Source of the DNA: an uncultured Desulfuromonadales bacterium
GTDB lineage: Bacteria > Desulfobacterota > Desulfuromonadia > Geobacterales > CAIOGM01
Assembly: GCA_903929485.1 (NCBI GenBank)
Contig: CAIYUY010000306.1
Span: 1 to 33,091 of the forward strand
DNA: 33,091 nt
Direction: 5' to 3'
Shown: positions 25,486 through 33,091 of the stretch, one piece after another
How the letters are laid out: the number at the start of each line of letters is the position of its first letter
Numbering within the stretch: position 1 is the stretch's first letter
The notes under the pieces: generated by a model
The model's input: only the letters and a program-made list of their open reading frames with translations
Database searches by the model: none
What the model was told of the DNA's origin: nothing
Position numbers and translations under genes: made by a program

Positions 25486-25980
25486 ATGGAACGACTCTGG
25501 GCGCCGTGGCGCATGGAATACCTGCTGGAGGAGAAACCGGATGGCTGTATTTTCTGCCGTGGCCGGGACGGGGACGATGACCGGAAGAGTCTTGTTCTGC
25601 ATAAAACCGCCTCTGCCGTGGTGATGATGAACCGCTATCCCTATGTCAACGGGCACCTGATGGTTGCGCCTCGTCTCCATACCGGTTCGCTCCACGATCT
25701 CTCCTCCGGGGAACTTCTGGATCTCATGGAGACGACTCGTCTCTGCCAGACTGTGCTGACGGCGGATATGAAACCCGCCGGGTTCAACATCGGGCTCAAT
25801 CTGGGGAGCGCCGCCGGAGCCGGGATCGCGGACCATCTTCATATGCATATCGTTCCCCGCTGGCCGGGGGACACCAACTTCATGACGGTACTGGGGGATG
25901 TCCGGGTTCTGCCGGAGGCGCTGAAGGTCCGGTACGATCGGCTGCTGTCGCTGTTTAAAGGTGTGAAAAGTGAAAGGTGA
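25486..25980 (+). CDS. HIT-family hydrolase (AP4A phosphorylase-like)
   Basis: HIT proteins hydrolyse nucleotidyl phosphates. The active-site signature is HLHMHIVPRW, and the N-terminal block MERLWAPWRMEYLLEEKPDGCIFC is typical of the bacterial AP4A-phosphorylase-like branch. Choosing ATG 25486 gives AAAGGG a 9-base spacing; the track ATG at 25477 abuts that site and cannot use it. Length is 164 aa, normal. Oddly, the last residues (VKSER) and the stop are encoded by a heptamer repeat array, so the C-terminus was probably set by repeat insertion. Confidence 0.9.
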   Translation: MERLWAPWRMEYLLEEKPDGCIFCRGRDGDDDRKSLVLHKTASAVVMMNRYPYVNGHLMVAPRLHTGSLHDLSSGELLDLMETTRLCQTVLTADMKPAGFNIGLNLGSAAGAGIADHLHMHIVPRWPGDTNFMTVLGDVRVLPEALKVRYDRLLSLFKGVKSER

Positions 25981-26047
25981 AAGGTGAAAAAACATGAAGG
26001 GTGAATCAGGTCTTTGACCTTTTCACCATTCACCATTCACCTTTCAC
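25963..26047. repeat. Inverted heptamer arrays forming a long hairpin
   Basis: Four GTGAAAA/GTGAAAG units (25963-25990) face an inverted array of TTCACC-type units (26020-26047). The two 28-base arms pair at 25 of 28 positions with a 29-base loop. The left arm overlaps the end of the HIT gene. The structure could serve as a terminator or block readthrough into the chemoreceptor gene. Confidence 0.9.
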
Positions 26048-26068
26048 AGGTTTAATGGGGGTGAACCA

Positions 26069-28063
26069 GTGCTCAACATACGCTATATGCCGCATACCCG
26101 CGCCCTGCTCTACCTGGTGGGCGGGTTTTTTCTCGGAGGCGGAGCTCCTCTCACCTGGAGCGGTATCCGTCTGGTTCTGTTTCGCGAGCCATCCCTTTCC
26201 CCCTGGGCGCAGCTCCTCTCGGATCTCACCCGGAGCTCCCAGAACATGGCGCTCTACGCCTACATGGGGTTCGGCACCGCCATGGTCATGGGGACCCTCG
26301 GCTTCATCGTGGGGAAAGCCGCCGATCAGCTTCGGGAACGGGGTGACGAGTTGTCCCGGCTTAATCTCCATATCGCTGCCCAGAAGGAGCTCTTCGAAAA
26401 CCGCTACAAGGTTCTTGACAACAATATCAAAAACTTTCATCAGATCAGCAGCAGGATTCAGCGCTCCATCAACGGCCGGGAGGTTCTGCAGCTCTGCGCC
26501 GAGGGGCTGCATGACATCCTGGGATATGAGAGGATTAATATCCTCATGGCCTCCGAGGATCGCCGGACCCTCCATTTCGTTACCGCCACCGGTACGCAGG
26601 ATTTTGATCCCAGAGGGGTCACCATCCCCCTGGACAGCCGCAGCGGAGTCATCTTCAAATGCTTTGCCGACCGAAAACTCTATTTTATCGAAGATATCGG
26701 GCGCTATCCCTATGACTACCATCTTCAACCCCCTTACGATACCATCAAGCCTCTCCGTTCGCGCAGCTTCGTAATCTGCCCCATCGTGGTCAAGGGAGAG
26801 TCCGTGGGACTCTTCGGCATCGACAACCGTTTCAGTTACCGTTCCCTCAATGACACGGATGTGGATACCATTCGGCTTTTTGCGGACCAGGCCGCCTCCG
26901 CCCTCACCAAGATCGACCTCATAGGCGCCATAGATACCCTGACGGTGGAACTGGAAAACAGTTTTGCCGGGCTCCTGAAAAACCGGGCGAACTATACCGT
27001 TACCCTGGAGCGGTTGCAGCAGGCAGTGGGGAGCGTGGCGGAAGGGACCGCCCATATCGTCGGCGCCGCGGGGAGTGTCATGACCTCCGTGGATGATACG
27101 GGAAGCGAAGTCTCGGGGATTTCGTCCGCGGTTGATCAGGCCGCCCGGAACCTGGATGACCTCTCCCGCACCATCGCCACCTCTGCGTCCGCCGTGGAGG
27201 AGATCAACGTCTCCATCGGAACGGTGGAACGGTTGACGGAGGAATCCCACGAACGTTCCAGCCAGGTCAAGGTTCAGGCGGATCAGGGGCGGCTGGTGGT
27301 TGCCGAGGCGATCGACGCCCTTGACGAGCTTCATCGAGCGGTGGAGCTTTCCTATAAAGGGATCACTGCCTTGAACGAAAACAGCGGCCGGATCGAAGGG
27401 ATCATCACGGTGATCAATGAGGTTACCAAGCGGACCAACCTGTTGGCGCTCAATGCCTCCATCATCGCGGCCCAGGCCGGTGACCAGGGGGCCGGCTTCG
27501 GAGTGGTTTCCCAGGAGATACGGAACCTCTCCCTGAAGACCGGAGCGTCCACGGGGGAAATTACCGCCATCATTCAGCAGGTTCGTACCGAATCCCGGCA
27601 GGCGGCGGAGCAGATTGCTTGCACCAAGGCGCTTGTTCACCGGGGAGTTGCTTCCGGTCAGTTGATGGCCACGGCCCTGGAGATGATCCATGTCCGTTCG
27701 GAAGAGTCCATGGATATGACACGGGAGATCAGGAATGTCACTCGGGACGAGGTGAAGAATGTTCAGGTCGTGACCCGCTCCATGGAGCAGGTGAGCGCCA
27801 TGACGGCCCGCATCGCCGACGCCTTGCAGGAGCAGAACGGCTCGCTGAAGCGGATCGTCCACGCCATGGAGGTGATCAAGGGGCTCTCCCTGGAAATGGC
27901 TCGCTCCACCAACCGGCAGGCGGAAGGTGGTCATGAGATCGGCCGGTCGCTGGAGTCGGTGAGCGCCATGGTGGAGGAGATGCTGGACACCATGGAGAAG
28001 CGGCGGGTGCAGAGCGCCCAGGTGGTGGCCGAACTGGAGCTGCTCCGGAAGTCGGCGGAATGA
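26069..28063 (+). CDS. Methyl-accepting chemotaxis-like protein with GAF domain
   Basis: The 664-aa receptor has two N-terminal membrane helices (about 13-32 and 62-84) with only a short loop between them. A cytoplasmic GAF domain (about 130-285) follows, then a long MCP signalling coiled coil. The hairpin tip reads NEVTKRTNLLALNASIIAAQAGDQGAGFGVVSQEIRNLS. The common IEAARAGE is replaced by IIAAQAGD, a variant also known in Geobacter-type receptors. It therefore probably senses an internal signal and talks to CheA/CheW. It appears to start at a GTG (26069) with GGGGGTG about 6 bases upstream; ATG 26087 is an alternative. Confidence 0.88.
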   Translation: MLNIRYMPHTRALLYLVGGFFLGGGAPLTWSGIRLVLFREPSLSPWAQLLSDLTRSSQNMALYAYMGFGTAMVMGTLGFIVGKAADQLRERGDELSRLNLHIAAQKELFENRYKVLDNNIKNFHQISSRIQRSINGREVLQLCAEGLHDILGYERINILMASEDRRTLHFVTATGTQDFDPRGVTIPLDSRSGVIFKCFADRKLYFIEDIGRYPYDYHLQPPYDTIKPLRSRSFVICPIVVKGESVGLFGIDNRFSYRSLNDTDVDTIRLFADQAASALTKIDLIGAIDTLTVELENSFAGLLKNRANYTVTLERLQQAVGSVAEGTAHIVGAAGSVMTSVDDTGSEVSGISSAVDQAARNLDDLSRTIATSASAVEEINVSIGTVERLTEESHERSSQVKVQADQGRLVVAEAIDALDELHRAVELSYKGITALNENSGRIEGIITVINEVTKRTNLLALNASIIAAQAGDQGAGFGVVSQEIRNLSLKTGASTGEITAIIQQVRTESRQAAEQIACTKALVHRGVASGQLMATALEMIHVRSEESMDMTREIRNVTRDEVKNVQVVTRSMEQVSAMTARIADALQEQNGSLKRIVHAMEVIKGLSLEMARSTNRQAEGGHEIGRSLESVSAMVEEMLDTMEKRRVQSAQVVAELELLRKSAE

Positions 28064-28072
28064 TAACGGCAA

Positions 28073-28118
28073 GGGTGAAGGGTGAAAGGGGCAAGTTCGG
28101 TCCCCGGTCCCCGGTTTT
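28073..28118. repeat. Two heptamer arrays, GGGTGAA and CGGTCCC
   Basis: GGGTGAA occurs twice (28073-28086). After a short spacer CGGTCCC occurs twice with a degenerate third copy CGGTTTT (28098-28118). Both unit types are seen at other junctions in this window. Confidence 0.8.
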
Positions 28119-28121
28119 CCC

Positions 28122-28150
28122 TTGTCTTGCCGGTTGCTCTGTGCTATAGA
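28122..28150 (+). promoter_or_regulatory. Promoter of the 6S-like RNA
   Basis: TTGTCT (28122-28127) and TATAGA (28145-28150) are 17 bp apart. The predicted start at about 28157 coincides with the beginning of the folded segment. Confidence 0.6.
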
Positions 28151-28156
28151 GTTTTC

Positions 28157-28325
28157 GCGAACGGCCCGCTACGTGATTGAGCGGAGCCGGTTTACCGACA
28201 GTCCCGACTTCATACCGCCTGGATTCATTTTATGAACCGGGACGGGAGGCAATAGCCGCTCATGCCAATGGCCACGTCGCCGTCGGCTGACGTATATGCG
28301 CTCTCCCATTCCGGGGCGCTTTTTT
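28157..28325 (+). ncRNA. Structured RNA, 6S RNA-like (or panB leader)
   Basis: About 170 bases fold into a rod. Helix pairs are ACGGC 28161/GCCGT 28279, ACGTG 28171/CACGT 28273, GAGCGG 28179/CCGCTC 28256 and GCC 28186/GGC 28248. A large asymmetric bubble comes next, then GTCCCG 28201/CGGGAC 28238 and TTCATA 28209/TATGAA 28231. A terminator (GCGC 28298/GCGC 28316, then six T) ends it. Size, rod shape with a central bubble, own promoter and terminator fit 6S RNA, which binds and inhibits RNA polymerase. Because the terminator ends only 18 bases before panB, a regulatory leader is the alternative. I could not check a 6S covariance model. Confidence 0.55.
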
Positions 28326-28343
28326 CGTTTCAGGGAGCAATGG

Positions 28344-29144
28344 GTGAAAAAGAAGAGTATCCCCTCGATTCTGGCCATGAAGGCCGACGGCCGGCGGATT
28401 ACCGTCCTGACAAGTTATGACTATCCATTGACCCGGATCATGGACGGCTGTGGGGTTGATATCATTCTGGTGGGTGATTCCGTGGGGGTAGTGGTGGCGG
28501 GACACGCCACCACCCTTCCGGTGACCATGGAAGAGATGATCTATCATACCCGTTCGGTGGTGCGGGCCGCCCCTCTGGCGCTGGTTGTGGCCGACCTTCC
28601 CTTTCTTTCCTATCAGGTGAGTCAGGAGGAGGCCAGACGCAACGCGGGGCGTCTCGTGAAGGAAGGGGGGGCCGAAGCGGTGAAGCTGGAAGGGGGGATT
28701 AACTGCGCGGCGACGATCAGGGCCATCACCCTCATGGATATCCCGGTCATGGGGCATATCGGTCTGACCCCCCAGTCGATTCATCGGATGGGGGGGTACA
28801 AGGTTCAGGGGCGGGGTGATGAGCAGGCCCGGCGCCTTCTGGCCGACGCCCGGGCCGTGGAGGAAGCCGGAGCCTTCGCCCTGGTGCTGGAGGGGATTCC
28901 CACTCCCCTGGCCGGGGAGATCACCGCCGCCGCGGGTATCCCCACCATCGGCATCGGCGCCGGCCCGTGCTGTGACGGTCAGGTGCTGGTGATCCATGAC
29001 ATCCTGGGGCTCTGCGAGAAGTACTCCCCCAAGTTCGTGAAAAAATACGTGGATCTCAGGCCGATCATCACCGACGCCGTCAACCGGTATCTGGATGAAG
29101 TCCGTTCCGGAGAGTTTCCAACTGAGGAGCATTCGTTCCGGTGA
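28344..29144 (+). CDS. panB: 3-methyl-2-oxobutanoate hydroxymethyltransferase
   Basis: It is the first step of pantothenate synthesis, adding a one-carbon unit from methylene-tetrahydrofolate to ketoisovalerate. The 266-aa product has [44 protein letters not shown], the metal/substrate region, and VKLEGG and [21 protein letters not shown] further on. A GTG at 28344 with GGGAGC about 7 bases upstream gives the usual length. The track start at 28296 lies in the structured RNA. Its stop overlaps the panC start (GTGA). Regulation might involve the upstream terminator if that is a leader. Confidence 0.95.
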   Translation: MKKKSIPSILAMKADGRRITVLTSYDYPLTRIMDGCGVDIILVGDSVGVVVAGHATTLPVTMEEMIYHTRSVVRAAPLALVVADLPFLSYQVSQEEARRNAGRLVKEGGAEAVKLEGGINCAATIRAITLMDIPVMGHIGLTPQSIHRMGGYKVQGRGDEQARRLLADARAVEEAGAFALVLEGIPTPLAGEITAAAGIPTIGIGAGPCCDGQVLVIHDILGLCEKYSPKFVKKYVDLRPIITDAVNRYLDEVRSGEFPTEEHSFR

Positions 29145-29992
29145 GAGTCATCCAGTCGATTTCCGAGATGCAGCAGATCGCCCAGGCCGCGCGGCGGGCA
29201 GGGGAACGGATCGCCTTTGTCCCCACCATGGGCTTTCTTCACGAGGGGCATGCCTCACTCATGCGGGAAGGACGCCTCCGGAGCGAACTGCTGGTCACCA
29301 GCATCTTCGTTAATCCGACCCAGTTCGGCGCGGGGGATGATTTTGATTGCTACCCCCGGGATCCGGAGCGGGATTGTACCCTTGCCGCCGCCGCCGGGGT
29401 GGATCTCATCTTCGCCCCGACGTCCCGGGAGATGTATCCTGCCGGCTACCAGAGCTGGGTGGATCTGGAGCGGATAACCCTCCCGCTCTGCGGGGCCAGT
29501 CGCCCCGGCCACTTCCGGGGGGTCACCACGGTGGTGACCAAGCTGTTCAACGCGGTCCTCCCCCATCTGGCGCTCTTCGGCAAGAAGGATTTTCAGCAGT
29601 TGGCCGTTATTCGCCGGATGACCCTTGACCTGAACCTGCCGGTGGAGATCGTGGGGATGCCCATCGTCCGCGAAGCCGACGGGCTCGCCATGAGCTCCCG
29701 TAACGCGTATCTTTCCCCCGGAGAGCGCCACAGCGCCCTCTGTCTCAGCCGGGCGATCGGCGGCGCACGGGAGCAGTACCGGCAGGGGGTGGACGATGTC
29801 TCCCGGTTGCGCGCCGGGGTGCTGGCGATGTTGAAGGGGGAGGCCGCGGCGGTGGTGGAGTACGCGGAATTTCGTCATGGAGAGACACTGGAAGAGGTAA
29901 CAACCGCCGGAGATAATACCCTGCTGGCCCTGGCGGTGCGGATAGGGACGACACGACTCATCGACAACTGCCTGCTGGGAGAGGAGAATTAA
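29141..29992 (+). CDS. panC: Pantothenate synthetase
   Basis: It joins pantoate and beta-alanine with ATP, through a pantoyl-adenylate. The 283-aa product has the HIGH-type loop [16 protein letters not shown], then [43 protein letters not shown] and the KMSKS-like [11 protein letters not shown]. The GTG start overlaps the panB stop, with GAGGAG about 12 bases upstream, so coupling is likely. It is followed directly by panD, giving a compact operon for the whole branch. Confidence 0.96.
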   Translation: MRVIQSISEMQQIAQAARRAGERIAFVPTMGFLHEGHASLMREGRLRSELLVTSIFVNPTQFGAGDDFDCYPRDPERDCTLAAAAGVDLIFAPTSREMYPAGYQSWVDLERITLPLCGASRPGHFRGVTTVVTKLFNAVLPHLALFGKKDFQQLAVIRRMTLDLNLPVEIVGMPIVREADGLAMSSRNAYLSPGERHSALCLSRAIGGAREQYRQGVDDVSRLRAGVLAMLKGEAAAVVEYAEFRHGETLEEVTTAGDNTLLALAVRIGTTRLIDNCLLGEEN

Positions 29993-29994
29993 CG

Positions 29995-30393
29995 ATGCAC
30001 CGCAAGATGCTGAAGAGCAAAATTCACCGGGCCACGGTTACCGGGGCCGACCTCCACTACGAGGGGAGCATTACCATCGACCAGGATCTCCTGGAAGCAT
30101 CGGACATCATCCCTTACGAGGCGGTGGCTGTCTGGAACGTGACCAACGGTAACCGTTTTGAGACCTACGCCATTGAGGGGGAGCGGGGGTCGGGGGTCAT
30201 CTGTATCAACGGCGCGGCGGCCCGCCTGGTCTCTCCCCGGGACCTGGTGATTATCGCCAGCTTTGTGGATATGGAAAACAGCGAGGCGCTGAAGCACGAG
30301 CCGAAGCTGGTTTTCGTGGATGACAAGAACCGGATGCTCCCCACCAGGAGCGAGGTCGCCGGTCAGGGGAAACTCAAACGGGTCACCTGGTAA
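29995..30393 (+). CDS. panD: Aspartate 1-decarboxylase
   Basis: It makes beta-alanine from aspartate, supplying panC. It is a proenzyme: self-cleavage at Gly-Ser (HYEGSITID, residues 22-30) creates the pyruvoyl cofactor on Ser25. Other family marks are [43 protein letters not shown] and DLVIIASF. Length 132 aa is typical. GAGGAG is 7 bases upstream and only two bases separate it from the panC stop. Confidence 0.96.
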   Translation: MHRKMLKSKIHRATVTGADLHYEGSITIDQDLLEASDIIPYEAVAVWNVTNGNRFETYAIEGERGSGVICINGAAARLVSPRDLVIIASFVDMENSEALKHEPKLVFVDDKNRMLPTRSEVAGQGKLKRVTW

Positions 30394-30398
30394 CCGCC

Positions 30399-31646
30399 AT
30401 GCATCTCTATGCCGCGTCATACCTTTTGCCGGTGGAAGGGCCTCCCATAGCCGGAGGCGCCATGGCGGTGGAAGAGGGGGAGATCGTCGCCGTGGGAACC
30501 CTGGATCTCCTCAAGGCTGTCTGTCCCGGGGAGGTGACTGAATTTCCCGGCTGCGTCATCATGCCGGGGTTGGTCAATGCTCATAGCCACCTGGAGTTGA
30601 CTCACTTCCCCGCCTGGAAGATTCACCAGGGGGTGGAATACTCCCCACGAAGTTTTGTCGATTGGCTGATCCAGGTCATCAAGGTCAAGCGGGGGGTGGG
30701 CGCCGAGGAGATTCGGCATTCGGTGCGGGAAGGGATGAGGATCTCCCTGGAGTCGGGGACCACGGCGCTGGGGGATGTTCTCGGCCGGCGGGAGCTGATT
30801 CCCCTTTACGGCCAATCGCCGCTGGCCGGCCGGCTCTACCTGGAAGCTCTTGGTCAGGAACCGGGGCTCTGCCGGGGACTCCCGGCGGAACTGGAGCGGG
30901 CCATGGCGCTTCCCCTGGGGGATTTTCTCCCGGGAATATCTCCCCATTCGCCTTACACGTTTTCGGAGGCGTTAGGCAGGGAGTTGGGAAGTAAGGCCCT
31001 GCTCTGGGACGTGCCCTGCGCCATTCACTGCGCTGAATCGGCGGCGGAGGTGGCGTTTCTTTTTGATACGTCCGGCCCCCTGGCGGAGCTCTTTTATCCT
31101 CATGTTCACTGGGAGCAGTATCTTCCCCCCCCTCGTGGTATCTCTCCCGTTCGGTATCTTGACGGGTTGGGGCTCCTGACACCGGGATCGGCGGTTATTC
31201 ATTGCGTCCACGTAATCCCTGCCGACGCCGAAATCCTGAGAGATCGGGAGGTTTCCATCGTTCTCTGTCCCCGGAGCAATGAGAGGTTGAACGTGGGGAG
31301 AGCCCCGGCGGAACTGTACCGAAAACTCGGTATTCCTTTGGCGCTGGGGACCGATTCCCTGGCAAGTAACGATTCCCTTTCCCTCTTTGAAGAGGCGCGT
31401 TTCGCCGCCGCCTGTTGGCCGGGACTTTTTCTTCCGGAGGAGCTCCTCTACATGATAACCTTGGGAGGGGCGCGAGCCTTGGGTCTTGACGATCTGACCG
31501 GTTCCCTGGTTCCGGGAAAGCGGGCCGACTTCCTGGTGGTGGAGGCGGCGGGGACGCCGGAACAGCTCCCCGGGCGGATTATTCAAGAAGGGAAACTGCG
31601 GGAGGTTTTTGCCAAGGGAACCCTCTTCACCGGCATAATTTCCTGA
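30399..31646 (+). CDS. Amidohydrolase, aminodeoxyfutalosine deaminase-like
   Basis: This 415-aa metal-dependent deaminase of the TrzA/MtaD/SAH-deaminase family has HxH in NAHSHLEL (62/64), His210 and Glu213 in IHCAESAAEV, His271 in HCVHV and Asp319 in LGTDSLASND. The GSLVPGKRADFLVV end is the usual composite-domain return. In Geobacter-like bacteria the best candidate substrate is 6-amino-6-deoxyfutalosine (menaquinone via futalosine), but SAH/MTA or other purine-like substrates cannot be excluded by eye. It follows panD by 5 bases with a weak ribosome site. Confidence 0.8.
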   Translation: MHLYAASYLLPVEGPPIAGGAMAVEEGEIVAVGTLDLLKAVCPGEVTEFPGCVIMPGLVNAHSHLELTHFPAWKIHQGVEYSPRSFVDWLIQVIKVKRGVGAEEIRHSVREGMRISLESGTTALGDVLGRRELIPLYGQSPLAGRLYLEALGQEPGLCRGLPAELERAMALPLGDFLPGISPHSPYTFSEALGRELGSKALLWDVPCAIHCAESAAEVAFLFDTSGPLAELFYPHVHWEQYLPPPRGISPVRYLDGLGLLTPGSAVIHCVHVIPADAEILRDREVSIVLCPRSNERLNVGRAPAELYRKLGIPLALGTDSLASNDSLSLFEEARFAAACWPGLFLPEELLYMITLGGARALGLDDLTGSLVPGKRADFLVVEAAGTPEQLPGRIIQEGKLREVFAKGTLFTGIIS

Positions 31647-31675
31647 CTCTTTTCTTTTCTTCTCTTTTTTCTTCC
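31647..31675 (+). other. 29-base pure pyrimidine tract before smpB
   Basis: The 29 bases after the amidohydrolase stop are only C and T. Next comes GGTAG/CTACC (31681-31697), a 5-bp hairpin that touches the smpB ATG. No Shine-Dalgarno is visible for smpB. Confidence 0.6.
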
Positions 31676-31697
31676 GCTCTGGTAGTATGGTGCTACC

Positions 31698-32156
31698 ATG
31701 GGTGAAAAGCTGATCTGCAATAACAAAAAGGCGTACCACGACTACTTCATCGAGGAGAAGTTCGAGGCGGGGATGGTTCTTAAGGGGACCGAGGTCAAGT
31801 CGTTACGTAACGGCAAGGCCAACCTGAACGATGCTTTTGCACTTGTCAAGGGTGGCGAGGCGTTTCTTCACAATCTGCATATTTCTCCCTATGCCTTTGG
31901 CAACCGAGAAAACCACGATCCCGACCGGATGCGGAAGCTGCTCCTGCACAAGGCGCAGATAGTCAAACTCTTTGCCAAGATTCGCGAGCAGGGATATTCA
32001 TTTATCCCGCTCCGGATCTACTTCAAGGAGGGGCTGGTCAAGGTGGAGCTGGGGCTGGCCAAGGGGAAGAAGCTCTACGACAAGCGGGAAGACATGAAGG
32101 AAAAGGATCACAAACGCGACATGGCCCAGGCGATGAAACAGCGGGGCAGGGATTAA
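31698..32156 (+). CDS. smpB: tmRNA-binding protein SmpB
   Basis: It delivers tmRNA to stalled ribosomes for trans-translation. The 152-aa product starts [20 protein letters not shown] and carries the family blocks [22 protein letters not shown] and [25 protein letters not shown]. The C-terminal basic tail reads [29 protein letters not shown], which inserts into the mRNA channel. It is immediately followed by the tmRNA gene, a common pairing. A hairpin at the start codon and the lack of a clear ribosome site suggest that translation initiation may be controlled. Confidence 0.96.
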   Translation: MGEKLICNNKKAYHDYFIEEKFEAGMVLKGTEVKSLRNGKANLNDAFALVKGGEAFLHNLHISPYAFGNRENHDPDRMRKLLLHKAQIVKLFAKIREQGYSFIPLRIYFKEGLVKVELGLAKGKKLYDKREDMKEKDHKRDMAQAMKQRGRD

Positions 32157-32163
32157 AAAACAA

Positions 32164-32213
32164 GTTCTAAGTTCTAAGTTCTACGTTATATGTTAACCTA
32201 GAACCTAGAACAG
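32164..32213. repeat. Inverted heptamer arrays between smpB and tmRNA
   Basis: GTTCTAA, GTTCTAA, GTTCTAC (32164-32184) face AACCTAG, AACCTAG (32195-32211). GTTCTAAGTTCTAAGTT and AACCTAGAACCTAGAAC pair at 15 of 17 positions with a 14-base loop. Five T follow (32214-32218), so the array may act as the smpB terminator. Confidence 0.85.
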
Positions 32214-32230
32214 TTTTTAAGGGTTTACAA

Positions 32231-32642
<412 letters not shown>

Positions 32643-32656
32643 ATTCATGATTCAAC

Positions 32657-32750
32657 GTAGTCCGGCAAAATCCGAAACCCCTTGAGAAATCAGGGGGTTT
32701 TTGTTGTTCTGCGTCCTAGGTAGTCCGGTACGGTATAGCTGAATCCTAGG
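32657..32750. promoter_or_regulatory. Putative integrase arm-site repeats at the tmRNA end
   Basis: GTAGTCCGG occurs at 32657-32665 and 32720-32728. CCTAGG occurs at 32715-32720 and 32745-32750, thirty bases apart. Then GGTATACCCCC and GGATACCCCCCC follow (from 32771 and 32795). Short repeats of this kind between a tmRNA 3' end and a gene start are typical of integrase binding arms, so this is a candidate attachment region of a second island. Confidence 0.4.
32677..32702 (+). terminator. tmRNA terminator
   Basis: ACCCCTTGA (32677-32685) and TCAGGGGGT (32690-32698) form a 9-bp stem (one G-U) with a GAAA loop, followed by a T run to 32702. It lies 35 bases after the tmRNA CCA. Confidence 0.85.
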
Positions 32751-32822
32751 TTTTTGGTGGTATGTGTGTTGGTATACCCCCAAACGCCAAGGGTGGATAC
32801 CCCCCCAAAGGAGAAAAGCGCC

Positions 32823-32882
32823 ATGCTAAACGAGTCGAGCCTAACGCGGTTTTTTCTTCTATGGTTTCCGCAACCTGGGTGA
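32823..32882 (+). pseudogene. 19-codon ORF with strong ribosome site, possible integrase remnant
   Basis: AAAGGAG lies 9 bases before the ATG. The product starts MLNESSLTRFFLLWFP and stops after 19 residues. Many integrases next to tmRNA begin ML-x-[DE]-[ST], so the first five residues could be the stump of a lost integrase, but this is weak evidence. It could also be a leader peptide. Confidence 0.25.
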
Positions 32883-33063
32883 ATTCCGGGGAGAGTATAT
32901 TTAATTCGGATCGACGGGATACGCGGTTAACAGTAACGAGATGTTCACATTAGAATGCTGGCAAGGTAGCGGTTGCTGTGACATAATGCCTTGAAAACAA
33001 CGGGTATCCGGGTTTTAGAGACCTATCCGAAACCGGTGGATCACGGCATGGTGGGGTTGACGC

Positions 33064-33091
33064 ATGGCGACGGAAAACCAGATAGAACAAA
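33064..33091 (+). CDS. 5' end of a gene, possibly type I restriction subunit R
   Basis: Only nine codons are visible (MATENQIEQ). The T-E-N-Q-I-E-Q pattern resembles the start of some HsdR proteins (restriction translocase/endonuclease of type I systems). GGGG lies 7 bases upstream. The rest is outside the window, so this is a hint only. If right, the island at the tmRNA end carries a restriction system. Confidence 0.25.

Noticed and set aside
26030-28072. 680-aa minus-strand ORF opposite the chemoreceptor
   Set aside because: It is His/Gly/Pro-rich with no domain; the plus-strand gene has GAF and MCP signatures.

Overview
The window looks like chromosome from a GC-rich deltaproteobacterium of the Geobacter/Desulfuromonadales type. 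This is an inference from protein style (futalosine-type deaminase, MaeB with a phosphotransacetylase tail, EpsI/exosortase, a GAF chemoreceptor with the IIAAQAG hairpin) and from gene order. It was not tested against a database.

Left part (1 to about 10,361): the right end of an integrated prophage or phage-like element. A tightly packed leftward block (about 7,060 to 1) with many ATGA/TGATG/GTGA overlaps carries a CHC2/TOPRIM primase (cut by the window edge), tiny membrane proteins, zinc-ribbon and Cys-rich proteins, an OB-fold-like protein, a lone DndC-like PP-loop/Fe-S protein and many small unknowns. A BrnT/BrnA toxin-antitoxin pair is inserted on the opposite strand. From 6.8 to 9.2 kb is a control region: a Cro/Ner-like HTH protein, a CI-like HTH protein, a P-loop fragment, small unknowns, and shared TGCTAAGA motifs upstream of genes. 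A tyrosine integrase ends 44 bp before a 3' tRNA fragment (proline-type acceptor end), the likely attachment site. The matching full tRNA and left att site lie outside the window.

Middle (10.4 to 19.7 kb): an exosortase, EpsI, a UDP-N-acetyl-hexosamine 6-dehydrogenase and a UDP-GlcNAc 4-epimerase form a surface-polysaccharide/protein-sorting cluster. Then follow a flavodoxin-like reductase, a RelE/HigB-HigA type toxin-antitoxin pair, a 430-bp non-coding stretch with hairpins, a GNAT-histidine-kinase fusion protein, and a secreted multi-domain cyclophilin.

Right part (19.7 to 32.6 kb): core housekeeping genes. glyQ-glyS and maeB read leftward. A HIT hydrolase, a GAF chemoreceptor, a structured 6S-like RNA, panB-panC-panD, an aminodeoxyfutalosine-deaminase-like amidohydrolase, smpB and the tmRNA gene read rightward. 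Downstream of the tmRNA (32.64 kb to the end) the sequence looks like the edge of a second integrated island. It has repeated putative arm sites, a strong ribosome site on a 19-codon remnant, and the first nine codons of a gene that resembles type I restriction subunit HsdR.

The most striking non-genic signal is a set of short tandem arrays, all with a 7-bp period but with different unit sequences (AACGTAG, CGGTCCC, GTGAAAG/GGGTGAA). They sit in gene junctions throughout the window, including inside the prophage. Twice they are arranged as inverted arrays that make long imperfect hairpins, and twice they run into the 3' end of a coding region.
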